Shown piece by piece: positions 45,240 through 56,497 of a stretch of 64,000 nucleotides of DNA. Below the pieces are notes generated by a model. That model made no database searches and was not told where the DNA came from. It worked only from the letters and a program-made list of their open reading frames with translations. Both the position numbers and the translations under genes were made by a program. This DNA comes from Maratus speciosus (lineage: Eukaryota; Arthropoda; Arachnida; Araneae; Salticidae). The stretch is taken from NCBI GenBank assembly GCA_963932465.1, contig OZ010789.1, forward strand, positions 598,887,968 through 598,951,967, given 5' to 3'. How positions within the stretch are numbered: position 1 is the first letter of the stretch; each line of letters begins with the position of its first letter.

Positions 45240-46562
45240 TTATAAACAGGTAAGAAAAATAATGCATTAAGCATAGATTATGAAACACTTTCCAACACTT
45301 CCTGAATGCTTCAGCAAAACTTCGTTATTTAGAGAAATAAGGTATATAAGAGAACTAAGTAAGCATTTTAGAAAACGCATGAAACCTTTGAAAAACTGAT
45401 TTCTGCAGTTACCGTCTATAGCCAAATATGTATTCCAATTCTTTTGAACAGACCTGTATTTGATCTGTAGGTTGATATATATACTATATAATGGGAAAAT
45501 TTAGTTTAGCAAGAAAACGCATAACAGGTTGAAATTTCTCTTTCAGCAATTTATACTAATAGATCAAAACAGACTTGCATACATTTGTACAGCCCTGTAG
45601 TTAACCTAGTACCTTTAATACATGTCACTATTTAGCGTAAGTTTAATTCAAAGTAAAACACGCTTAAAACTACTGAAATCACATTTCCAGAAATTATTAT
45701 TTATAGACGGCCATGTATCCAATTCTTTGCGTGACCCTGTTTATCCTTTTATCTTTGTTCTACAAACATTTCTTAGTAAACCAAATACAGTTCCGCGTAA
45801 AAATGCATAACTCATTTAAGAACCACCTTTAAGCAATTTGCAATCATACCCAGTAACCATTACGAATTATTTTGTGTAGCCCTGTGCATGAATTCAACAT
45901 TTATACACATCATATACTATGCATAAATATAGTGAAACATAAAAGCACGTAATATAATTAAAAATGCATTTCCATCAATCATCGCTACTGTACAATCATT
46001 CGGATACAATATAGTATCTGAAATCTTTTGTGTGTCCCTGTAAATGCTATGCACTTCGTATTATACATGAAATAAGTTACAGTAAACCTCAGCGACGTGT
46101 ATCAATTTCATATTACATGAAATAAGTTAACATAATTAAAATACTCCGCAAACAATTCCCTCCACCCCATTATTATTCTGTAGCGGAATTATTTTGTGTG
46201 GCCCTGTAAATGGATAATAACTATTCTTTGCACTGTATATTCTACATAATGCATATTTTAGTACACTTGATAAGTGCATATCAATTTTACTATGTTTTAA
46301 AGCATGTAAGATCATTAAAAACCATTTTTAACGATTTTTTCCCATAGGACGTAATGTAACGGAAAACTTTTGACTATCCCTGTAAATGAACTAAACATGC
46401 TAAAAACTTTATTTGAAATAGGGATTTTGCTATGGTAGAGGTCACTAACACCCAAAAATTTCAGAACAATCCGAATATATTTACGACAGTTAGAGCGCGG
46501 ACAGACGGACAGACAAACCGAACTCTTAAACACTTTTCAACTTTGTTGGAAAGTGTTAAAAA
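45240..46562 (+). repeat. Family A copy, long, with intact 3' hairpin
   Basis: The most complete copy: 'agcatagattatgaaacact' at the start, then successive subunits ('gtgaccctgtttatcctttt', 'gtccctgtaaatgctatgca', 'gccctgtaaatggataataa', 'atccctgtaaatgaactaaa'). The end is 'acgacagttagagcgcggac', 'agacggacagacaaaccga' and the hairpin 'aacacttttcaac' / 'gttggaaagtgtt' (46529-46557). Confidence 0.87.
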
Positions 46563-47689
46563 GCGTGTAATTTAATTCTTAAAACTGAAATATGTTTTGT
46601 AGAAGTGCGTCATTTTCACTCCAGCTGCTTCCTCAAGTTTTTGTCCAAAATTTTCGCGACTAATAAAATTTCAATGCTGTTCTTTAGGACATTCTACTAC
46701 AATTTTATCAGAATAACATAATTTGCTTATTTTAATTTTTCAAAATTTTATATAATCTATATAGTTAAAATACAGTTGTGTTCTTTAGTCAGTTGCCCTG
46801 ATCTTTCTGCTGAACCAATTTTACTAATATTTTTTTTTAACTGAAAGCTGTTCATTTATAGATGTGATCGCACTAGCTGTTTTCTTTTTATATATCCCCA
46901 CTTTTATATTTAAATTTTACAAGCACTTTATAAAATTTCTTCAAAATGGTGAAAATCAGCTTTCACTATTGCAGAGAAGAGAGAAATAACGAGGCTTATT
47001 TATCTTTATTCATGCCATTTTTTGATAAAAATTCAAAATTGGCGATAAAAATTGTTGTATAGGGTTTGGTGGCGCAAAATCCCATTAGGGACATAATATC
47101 GTGAACGGAAAATGACATACTGCTTTTGAAAACATGTATTTTTCCTGATAAATTTTCAATTTTGTTTTTTCTTCTGCATGTGTACTGAAACTAAGTTTCA
47201 AAAACTAGCAAAATGCTTATTTAAGTGAAAATGAAGTCATATTTAAAAGAAAACAACCATTTTCTTAGATAAAACTGAACAGTTTAACACGAATGCGCCT
47301 AAAGAACATGAATTACGGAAATTTTACTCTCCGGTACTGAGATTAGTATCTCAAGTTAAGAGTCCGTCTGTTCACATAAAAGATGTTGCTGACAATCGTG
47401 ACTTCAAGTTTTGAATTAAAATTATTTTAATATGATCAGAAAAAATACAATTAAAAAAGAATGATGGATACGAATATGAGAAGTGCGTAAGTAAATTTTG
47501 AGAAAGTGGAAAGGATTTCGGGTTTAGATTTCATCCGTAAAAAATTCTACGATCGTGTCAGAGTGGAATGAATTTTGCTTTTTTTTTTCATTCCGGAATA
47601 CCAAGCATAAGAGCCTCAACTCAATTGATAACCTCATCCTAATAACTGATATTAATTATATTTTACTGATTACATGTCTATCTGTATTA
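46563..47689. other. AT-rich DNA, nothing recognised
   Basis: No gene, termini or tandem repeats seen. Confidence 0.55.
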
Positions 47690-48260
47690 TAAAGGACAAA
47701 CGTATATGTGCGTAATGCTGACGTCATTTTGCGAATAGCAACACTTCACAATCAAATTTCGGTTTTGAAATTTTCGCTACTGCAATTTTTTAAACTTCTG
47801 ACCATCGTAGTTTCAATTTTCGTCGGACAAGAAAAAAATCTACTTTCAAATGCAATTTATTTAAAAACTGTATCTTAATTGACTGATTTTTTATGTCTTT
47901 TTTTTTATAATTTTTAAGCATGATATTTTTAAGTTTATCTTATTACGTGCCGGCTTCAATAATAATAATAATAACCATTTTGCACCTAAAGCAGCAAGCA
48001 CTGTTCAGCATTTGCTTCTGGCTATTTTTCTATAACGAAATTAATAATTTCTTTATAAACAAATAAAAGAATAATACTAAAAAATCACAAATCTAACATA
48101 TTTGTAATAGTACAATTTCAATTTTTCGATCACCAAATAGGGAAAAAAATTCAAATGTAACTTGTTTGCTAAGTGCATCTCAGTTTACTGATTGTCTATG
48201 GTTTTAAAAACAATTTTAGAGCATAAAGTAATTTTTAATTTATCTATATCGCGCGGAGCT
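47690..48260 (+). repeat. Family E repeat, copy 2 (two diverged units)
   Basis: 'tgtattataaaggacaaacg', 'aatttcggttttgaaatttt', 'tttcaaatgcaatttattta'. A second diverged unit from ~48090 repeats the 'aatgtaacttgtttgctaag' and 'gtgcatctcagtttactgat' blocks. 48261-48699 after it is AT-rich with nothing recognised. Confidence 0.65.
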
Positions 48261-48699
48261 CGATTACGAAAGATTAATCCGTTTTCCCTTAAAACAACAT
48301 AAAGTGTTCATCATTTTCTTACGGCTAATATCCATTATAAAAGTTTCCCTGTAAATAAATAAATAAAATAATATAAATAAAACACAAATTTAACAGACAT
48401 GAACTATGCACTTAAAGCCTGAAATTATCAGAAAATTCCGTTAGTAGAAAAATCTTGGTCAAATAACTCTTAGCATGCGGAATATATCGCTTTTGATTTA
48501 TTATCTTAAAGAAAATATCGCTTTTGATAAATGTCACAACTTTATTTGATTGTTTAATTCATATTTTTCATATGAAAAATGTTTTTTTAATGTTAGTGGG
48601 CAATCTGAAAAAATTATTGCATATAAAAAATTATTAGTTTTCAATTAAAAAAAAAAAAAAATGTTTTCATCTATATTCTGTAAACACCTATATTCGTCG

Positions 48700-48960
48700 T
48701 TCAGTCCGTCTGTCCGCATATAACAGCGCAAAAACTACCCAATCGAATCGATTGAAATTTAAAATCTATAATTGTTGTACAATTTTGTCGAGTCATTTCA
48801 AATTTTATGAAAATCGGATGTCTAGTTTAATTACAGGGACAGTCAAAATTTTTCCGTTACATTACGGCCAATGGGAGAAAATTATTTCAAGTGCATTTTA
48901 ATGATGTTACAGCCTTTTGAACAGAATGAAATTGATTTGCACTTATGAAGTGCACTAAAA
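48700..48960 (-). repeat. Family C repeat, reverse orientation
   Basis: 'cgttcagtccgtctgtccgc', 'tttgtcgagtcatttcaaat' and 'ttaatgatgttacagc' are the reverse of 52440-52930. The subunits are related to family A ('gtgcattttaatgatgttac'). Confidence 0.8.
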
Positions 48961-49076
48961 TATAATCCAGTACAATATGCAGGGCAAAAAGAATTATAAA
49001 ACTAGAGAACAGGAATTCTGCTTTTTCAGAATTTAGTGTCGCCCCGGCATTTCCATTACTTCATTTTCTTCTGGTG

Positions 49077-49257
49077 GACTGGTGGCTTCTATTATTATGA
49101 AACAGCCATTATAAATGAAGCGTTAAAAAAAATTATGACCATTTTTTTTCCATTCTGACCAGAAAATCAGAGTTTTAACTTTTTACGGCAGCTCTTTCAT
49201 CTTCACCTAACGCTTCATTTATAATGGCTGTTTCATAATAATAGAAGCCACCAGCCC
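49077..49257. mobile_element. Foldback with ~50-bp arms
   Basis: 'ggtggcttctattattatga' + 'aacagccattataaatgaag' + 'cgtta' at left is repeated in inverse at 49208-49257 with one or two changes; the loop is about 80 bp. Confidence 0.85.
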
Positions 49258-49289
49258 ATCAAAAGAAAATAACTCGGTTAAGCGTGACT

Positions 49290-49310
49290 GGGATAATCGG
49301 GACTCTACTG
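49290..49310. mobile_element. Right end of a Tigger/pogo-type element
   Basis: 'ggataatcgggactctactg' is the inverse of a CAGTAGAGTCCCGATTATCC end. No left end was found, so the foldback at 49077 may lie inside a truncated Tigger derivative. Confidence 0.6.
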
Positions 49311-49379
49311 CAAAACATAATTCAGTTTTAAGACGCTTTTACGCGCACGCTTTTATGTCATGTAAAATGACATCATTTG

Positions 49380-49800
49380 CATTAATATAGAAACTTAAAA
49401 TTAAATATAGTTTATAATAGCTCTCTGTTTTATCATAAATCCTTCATTTATATTTTTCTCAAAGTAGCACGTATTTTAATTATTTTTTTTTTCAATTTAA
49501 TTTTTTTTCATTAATTTTTTTTTCATTTTAAGAGAAAATGGCAACAAAAATATATAATTGCTATTTTTCAGCAATTTTTTCTTTACTTTCTACAGAAATG
49601 GCGTACTTGAGTTGCCAAAATGAAACAAATGTCGCTAGAAACTACAAAAAAATTAATATTTCAAAAACAAATAGAGATGCAGTTTTCAAACAAATTGCAT
49701 TAAAAAGTACTTTTTTCCCCCAATACGATGGTATAAAAACTGAAAATGTGCGATGTTTAGAAATGTTAAAAAATGCTATAGAGCATTTAATTGTACAATG
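49380..49800 (-). repeat. Family E repeat, reverse orientation
   Basis: 'tttcaaacaaattgcattaa' and 'tgtgcgatgtttagaaatgt' are the inverse of family E blocks. A plus-strand frame of 87 codons crosses it (49538-49801), reading MATKIYNCYFSAIFSLLSTE at its start. It has no recognised domain, and because the underlying DNA is a dispersed repeat I do not call it a gene. Confidence 0.6.
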
Positions 49801-49857
49801 ATACATCTACTTTGTTTATTGCTAGCGTCTGTAAGCTAACGTTATTTTTTGGACACA

Positions 49858-50441
49858 TAGTCCAAGAGCTGTTAAGCATTTTAGGGAAGGTATTTGAGGC
49901 ACCCTGAAAATTTGTGCAACACTTCTTTTGTAATGGCTGATTACAAAATCGAATGTCTGGCTGAAGGATCGTGGCCCAAAAAGTGTGCCAGACACGTGTC
50001 AAGTGTCATTTTTTTTTTTTTTTTTTTGACTACCCAAAAAAGGTATTTGAGGCACGCTGAGATTGAGACAGAATAATATTTATACTTAGAAAAAAATATT
50101 TTGAAAACGACAGACACTTTAGTCGGCCCAAAATCTGTGCCAGACACGTGTCAAGTGCCATTTTTTTACAACCCAAAAAAAGTATTTGAGGCACGCTGAG
50201 ATTGAGACAGAATAATATTTATGCTTAGAAAAAAATATTTTGAAAATGACAGACACTTTAGTCGGCACAAAAACTGTGCCAGACACGTGTCAAGTGCCAT
50301 TTTTTGTCTGGCACAGTTTTGGGGCCACGATCCTTCAGCCAGACATTCGATTTTATATTCAGGCATAACAAAAGAAGCGTTGCACAAATTTTCAGGTTGC
50401 CTCAAATGCCTACTCAAAAATGTTCAACAGCTCTCCTACTA
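49858..50441. mobile_element. Foldback element D, copy 2 (584 bp), inverted relative to copy 1
   Basis: Read on the minus strand it reproduces 26883-27478: end 'agagctgttgaacatttttg' (at 50441 side), 'caaaatcgaatgtctggctg' arms, two central units with 'tctcagcgtgcctcaaatac', and GACACGTGTC three times. A run of T (~50009-50027) replaces the G/C-rich spacer in one unit. Small frames in this region are not genes. Confidence 0.88.
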
Positions 50442-51270
50442 ACAAAATAAGCTGGGAGAAAGAAATAGCATACCGTACCGGGGCTAACTAGTTATAGTAC
50501 GAACGCAACTCATTTGCGCGTTTGACGTGCAATTTCCAACTTGTTTTAATTAAAAATGCAGACAAATCTACTGAGTGTAGGTAGGGTTTTTTATTAGATA
50601 ATTTTATACCATTGTAATTTAAAATATCAATCAGAAACTTCATTAATTCTCCCGCTTTCGTTTAAATATTCTAAAAGTGAGAACATCTTATAATTATTTT
50701 AGTAAACAGATATAATCTCCTTGCTGTATGAAATTGTTTGTTGATGTAATTAAAATTAATATCTAGTTACACGAGAGATTAAACGAAACTTTAAAACTGT
50801 TATACTAATTAAAATATACTTAAAATTCACCTGGTAAATTGTCTTAATATTTCTAGAATATATTTCAATACATAGCATTTAATTTAAAGCATATTTTCAT
50901 ATAAAATAAATGTTTAGCTATTTATAAAAGGAAGTAATGCTTAAATAAATACTATAAAGCTCTTTAACGTTAATAAGAATTGCTTAGACAAACACTGAAT
51001 GATATTTGTCGTTAATCATTTACATAAAGAATATTTATGTTTGAGAAAGATATTTTAGAATTATTGCATATTTATTATATCAAAATATTTTTCATTCTAA
51101 TGCCTAAGTTTTAGTCTTTTGTCCGTCTCATGCACGTCAGTTAAAGGTAGCGTAACTGAGACTGACATATGTGAAACTATACACAAATATTCTATGTTTC
51201 TTTAAATAAATAAGTACCTAAATAAAATCAAAAGACGAAACGTAATTTTTTCACCTTGATTCAACATAAA
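50442..51270. other. AT-rich DNA, nothing recognised
   Basis: No gene or termini seen. Confidence 0.55.
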
Positions 51271-51593
51271 ATATATAATGTGAACATTAAAAAGGTCCAC
51301 ATTAAAAGGCGACTAAAGTAATTAAAAAAGATGTTACAAGTTTAAAACATACATTTTATTTAAAACTTCTAGTCTTTCTTTCTTCTAATCTTTTCTTTTT
51401 CAAAACAAAGTGACGTATTTGTATAAATAAACAACATTTAGTTATTAAAATATTCTCTGATGATGAGCTTGAAAAGCTTGAAAGTACTAAGAAGTTATAA
51501 ATAAAATGTATATTTTTAACTTGTAACATCTTTTTCATTACTTTAGTCGCCTTTTAAGTAAGGCTGTGGACTTTTAAAGTTCACATTATATAT
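51271..51593. mobile_element. Foldback MITE with ATATATAATGTGAAC ends (323 bp)
   Basis: 'atatataatgtgaac' (51271-51285) is exactly inverted at 51579-51593. Inner arms also pair: 'aaaaggcgactaaagtaatt' with 'attactttagtcgcctttta', and 'aagatgttacaagttt' with 'aacttgtaacatctt'. The arms are about 90-100 bp. The 60-codon minus frame is not called. Confidence 0.87.
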
Positions 51594-51819
51594 CTTATAT
51601 AGTTTAAATAAATACCCTATATAATTAAAAGTCGTTCAAGTAAAATACAATTTAATTTTATTATTGTAAGGTAATAAACTCAGGCTGCACGGGTTACTGA
51701 GTATAGGTGAAAACAATAATATATATTATTCTAATGTTAACGTATCTTTTCTCTTCACGATGAATGATGTATTTTTCGAAAGGTTCTGCAAGCGGTTTTT
51801 GGCATAATATACTTATATA

Positions 51820-52260
51820 CAGGTACCCCGACTTACGTCCCCTCTACTTACGTCACCCAGCATTTACGTCGTCTAGTCTGGAAATATTTCTTTAATTAAT
51901 TAAGACTCACTTTGAACTTTTTTGAAGACTTTTGGTAGAAATTTAACATTTCTGATGCAGTCACAGTCAAGAAAATACAAGGGGTAAAGTTCCGCAAAAA
52001 ACAATCAGAGATGCTTGAAACAGACTGTGTCTTTTTTTTTTCCTTCGAAAAGACTAAGAAAACATCTGAAAATTGCGACTCTATATCTCTCTTAATTGAT
52101 GAAATCGTCGAAAATGGAAGTGCAATTCAAGTTAGTGATGGATGATGAACATGTTGTTGAACTCATAAATTCCAGTGATCCGTAATTAAGCATCGACGAA
52201 CTTATCGAATTAAAGAAGTGCTGTCGAAGAAATTGATGAAAATTTTAAGTCTAGGGAGAA
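51820..52260 (+). pseudogene. Tigger/pogo-like left end and transposase remnant
   Basis: 'caggtaccccgacttacgtc' with TA before it is a Tigger/pogo-type terminus ('acttacgtc' repeats twice more just inside). Further in, one frame reads 'MDDEHVVELINSSDP', a stop, and 'LSIDELIELKKC', which follows the 'hxELhxxxxxELTxEELxEL' block of Tigger transposases. Strongly decayed. A 10-nt G run is at ~52261. Confidence 0.65.
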
Positions 52261-52439
52261 GGGGGGGGGGGCCATTACGATGGTTGTAAAATGTAGCAAA
52301 GTGTAGCAACGACTAGAAAAAGCTTAGAAAACTCACTCTGTTGTTACAAAGAGCTTCTAAGAGAAACAAGTTGGAAATTGCTCATCAAACGTGGCAAATG
52401 AGGTGCGATCGTACTATAATTAGTTTTAAAAATATTTTT

Positions 52440-52930
52440 TGCACCGCATATTGTACTGAATGTATATTTTAGTGCACTTCATAAGTGCATATCAATTTCA
52501 TTCTGTTCGAAAGACTGTAACATCATTAAAATGCACTTGAAATATTTTTTTTTCCCGTTGCCTTAATGTAACTGAAAAATTTTGACTCTCCCTTTAATTA
52601 AACTATACATCTAATTTTCAAAAAATTTGAAATGACTCGACAAAATTTTACAACAATTATATATTTAAAATTTCAGACCATTCGGAAGGCTGTAACATCA
52701 TTAAAATGCAGTTGCAATAATTTTTTTCCCATTGACCGTAATGTAACGGAAAACTTTTGACTGTCTCTTTAATTAAACTATACATCCGATTTTCATAAAA
52801 TTTGAAATGACTCGACAAAATTTTGCAACAATTATATATTTAAAATTTCAGATCATTCGGTTTTGTAGTTTTTGCTCTGTTATATGCGGACGGACAAACA
52901 GACGGACGGACTGAACGACGACTATAAGTG
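52440..52930 (+). repeat. Family C repeat, two tandem units
   Basis: Two ~170-bp units ('catcattaaaatgcacttga', 'ccgtaatgtaacggaaaact', 'aatgactcgacaaaatttt') are followed by 'gctctgttatatgcggacgg' and 'acaaacagacggacggactg'. It shares subunit words with family A and ends in the same GACG/GACA style, without a hairpin. Confidence 0.8.
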
Positions 52931-53783
52931 CTACGTATTTATATAATTACGAATGCCCCTAAAAAAGAAAAAAACGTCGGTTCAAACTTCATTGCAAGAT
53001 TTTTTTTCACATGCTCAAAGACTTGAACGGGGAAGCTAGAAGAACAATAAATTGTAAGTTATCAACTTATTGATTTATTCCAAATTCTTGTATTCCAAAC
53101 GCATTTGTTTTTTGCTAATGCTAAATGTACGTAATATAACCCTAAATACAATAAAATTGTATGTTCATTAGATTTTTGTGACTTTTTGCTACTTATCCTT
53201 TTTTGCTCATCTGCATGTACCTCGACTTACGTCAACATAGACCATAGGACATGACCACTTATCGTTCAAGTTCGTTTACCAAGCACGAGGAGTAAGTGAA
53301 CTTTTGTATATAAAGAAATTGGACAGAAGTTAACATAAAAACACAATGTTCACCAAAAAGAACTTGCACATTATTTTTTAATATCCTTTGAAACGTAGAA
53401 CTATATTTCTGCGTCTTCCAAACTCTTCCTGAAGGTTTTGGCGCTAGATGCCGCTGCGATACTACAACTTTAAATTTAACGAAGAATATATCTATACATT
53501 TCAATAAAAAATAATTAGTTTTACATTTTTTTATGTTGAATAAAATAATTTTAAGTTCAACAAAGTGAGGTTTTTGATAAAAAGGAAGAAAAAATTATTG
53601 TGTTACTCCGCGTGACGTCATGAATAGGCTAGCTCTGCGCGTGTTTACGTTTTACCAAAGGCTTTGCGTTTTACTGTTTTGATTTTGTTTACTCGCTGTT
53701 GCTCTACAATACTTTTCGCATCCTAATTTTACTGAAAGCCTCTTTTTTCTAAAAACGCAGTTATGTCTTGCGAATGTTATATT
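52931..53783. other. No gene; one Tigger-type end
   Basis: 'tgtacctcgacttacgtcaa' at 53215-53234 is another Tigger-type left end. The 81-codon minus frame at 53259-53504 has no recognised domain. Confidence 0.5.
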
Positions 53784-55640
53784 CTTGTTTCTTATAGAAA
53801 ATTATCCAAACTTCTTGGTTTAATAGTAGAAAGATCAGTCGAGAGATAGTAGAAAGATTATTTGTTGACATTTTTAGTGCAGAAAGTTTAATGTTTGTAA
53901 ATTACTAATGTAAATTTTTGTTTTCATGTTTAACTTTGAAAATTTAATGTACTTTTAAAGATTAAGTCATTTCTTTATGCTGTAGCCATGCAGCTTTCCA
54001 GAGATAATATGCATGTGATATGAATAAGTGTTTTTACTACTGTTCAGGATTTTTCTTTAATTATTAATTTAATTTCTATTGTTTCTTGTTTCTTATAGAA
54101 AATTATCCAAACTTCTTCGCTTAAAAATAGAAAGATCAGTCGAAAAATAGTAGAAAGATTATTTGTCGATATTTTCAGTGCGGGAAGTTTAATGTTTGTA
54201 AATTACTAATGTAAATTATTGTTTTCATGTTTAACTTTGAAAATTTAATGTACTTTTAAAGATTAAGTCATTTATTTATACTGTAGCCATGCAGCTTTCC
54301 AGAGATAATATGCATATGATTAGGGATGCACCGAATATTCGGTATCTATTCGGTATTCGGCCATGTTACCGAATATTCGGTTTGGCCGAATATCAAACTA
54401 TTCGGTTTGGCCGAATATCAAACTATTCGGTATACCGAATATTCAGCTTGGCCGAATAGCAAACTATTCGGCCTGCCAAATATTCGGTTTGGCCGAATAT
54501 CGAAATATTCGTCCCAACCGAATACTTAAAAAAAACTTTTTAAACATATTTTTAAAAACCTTATAGTTTATACCACTTCTATGTTTAACAGTCAACTTAT
54601 AAAGATATTCAGAATAATTAGAAACAGAATCATATATTTAAATAAAAGAGAATGTTTTTACATTATCTATTTGCTGTTTGTTAAGTATTATTTAAGAAAA
54701 TTAACCAATCATGAAGATTTTCATAGGAATTAATTATGTACAAATGCAAGTTCCTGAAATTGCCCAGTAAATAATCTGTTTCTTACTAAGATTTTAAGAA
54801 CAACGTTTACAATTTTTGAAAATGTTCGCCCACTCCAAGACACTGATCTAGGATGCATTTAAAAACTTCCTTGCTTAAACAAAGGGAGTAGAACTGTTAT
54901 TCTTGCCGAGTTGCCACCATATAAAATTTGAATAGATTGTATTATTTATTTGCTTTTACTTTAGTCTCTTCCTGACAAACAAATAGTAATATATAAACTT
55001 GTACAATTTTTCTTCTAATTTTTTCACAATTTGTCTTTGACTTTAAAATTTAAAATGCTTGTTTTAGAATTTATGAAAATTTTATTCATTTGTTTTAATC
55101 CACGGAAGAAGCCATGAAATTTAAAATTTTATCAATTAAAAGTGTTTTATAACTATCCTCTTCTTAAATAACTCAAAGCAAATTTTTTTCAGTATAAAGT
55201 TTACTTGAAAAAATCTCTTGATTATCAAAATGAAAGTTTTTTTTGTTTTAAATATTATGTAAAACTGTTTTAAAATTTAGCATTTTAATGCCTTTAAACT
55301 TAGAAATATAAAATTATTCGACAAGCCGAATATTCGGTATTCGGCCTAGAAGTTACTATTCGGAAAGCCGAATATTCGGTATTCGGCAAAAATCACTATT
55401 CGGTGCATTCCTACATATGATATGAATAAGTGTTTTTACTACTGTTCAGGATTTTTCTTTAATTATTAATTTAATTTCTATTGTTTTTTTATAGAAAATC
55501 ATCCTAACTTGATTTAATAGTTAGAAAGATCAGTCGAAAGATAGTAAAAAGATTATTTGTCGATATTTTATTGCGGAAAGTTTAATATTTGTAAATTACT
55601 AATGTAAATTTTTGTTTTCATGTTTAACTTTGAAAATTTA
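53784..55640 (+). repeat. 301-bp tandem array, about 2.5 units, one interrupted by hAT
   Basis: 'cttatagaaaattatccaaa' occurs at 53791 and 54092, and 'ttatagaaaatcatcctaac' at ~55489. Each unit has 'gaaagatcagtcgagagata', 'atgtttgtaaattactaatg' and 'ccatgcagctttccagagat'. The second unit is interrupted at 54320 by the hAT element and resumes at 55414. Confidence 0.92.
54321..55413. mobile_element. Non-autonomous hAT element (1093 bp) with 8-bp target duplication
   Basis: The left end 'tagggatgcaccgaatattc' and right end 'gaataGTGATTTTTGCC'-type inverse (plus strand '...ttcggtgcattccta') match a familiar hAT terminus. The flanks are CATATGAT at 54313-54320 and 55414-55421. Four ~32-bp subterminal repeats 'ttcggtttggccgaatatca' lie at 54376-54500, and similar 'ccgaatattcggtattcggc' copies lie at the right end. 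The AT-rich middle has no transposase. Small frames at 54326-54566 are reads of the subterminal repeats. Confidence 0.95.
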
Positions 55641-56469
55641 ATGCATTGAATATATTTAAAATTGTTTTAAAAATTGGGAAGGGGGTGGATGAAAACACCT
55701 TGAAGGAACTGTCCGATATCCAGTTGTTCTGTTATAATTTGAAATTTGACTTGGCTCTGTCACGCATGTTTCGGTAACGAGGTTAAAACTCACGGCTAAT
55801 GTCCTTCAAATTTTAATATATATAATTTCAGCATCACATGTTGTGTTTTTCTTAAAATAATACATTCAAATTCAAAAATAAATTGATTATTTTTCAGAAG
55901 TCCAAACAGGATCTTCTTTTCGCTTTCATACTTGCAATATGTATATTTTCTATTTTGTTAAATTATGTATTTTGGAGTTATTTTAATTTGTTTAAAAATG
56001 ATTGCATCTCAATGAGGTGCTTCAAAAAACATATTACGTTTTGGAAAAGTCATTTAAAAGTATTTGAAATTTTCAGAAGCTTACAAGTGGAAATTATGTA
56101 AATCCGTCAAAATGGTAAAATGCAAAGTTCGCAATGCTAAAATTCCTCCCTGTGTGTATCTTATTTCTTCAATACATTCTCTATTTTGTTCTATTCCATT
56201 ATTATATCAAATTAAGTGTAAATATTCTATTTTAAAGTCAAGAGGTATAAATACCACTTATGAAATATTAATTTTTGCAACTCAACTTTTGCTGGCCATA
56301 AAAAATTAATGTGCAAATATTTTTTGGAGAACATTGCATTTTCTTAATTAGTACACTTATAAAATACTAAAAAACATATTTTTTATACTCCCCAAATGTG
56401 GCAAACGAAACTTAATTTTTAATTACTTTTTGAGTACTTGTCCCGTGGTCTAACAATTCGTTTCAAGAC
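55641..56469. other. AT-rich DNA, two small open frames of no recognised kind
   Basis: Plus-strand frames of 72 and 81 codons (55883-56101 and 56064-56309) overlap here. Neither has a recognised domain, and composition is as AT-rich as the surroundings. Confidence 0.45.
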
Positions 56470-56495
56470 TGGCGACGTAAGTCAAGGTATTACTG
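56470..56495. mobile_element. Right end of a Tigger-type element
   Basis: 'gacgtaagtcaaggtattac' + 'tg' followed by TA is the inverse of a CAGTAATACCTTGACTTACGTC terminus. It could pair with the left end at 53213 or 51820, in which case the 301-bp array and the hAT lie within that element. Confidence 0.6.
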
Positions 56496-56497
56496 TA

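Noticed and set aside
49538..49801. 87-codon plus-strand frame
   Set aside because: It lies in a dispersed AT-rich repeat (family E) whose other copies do not conserve the frame.
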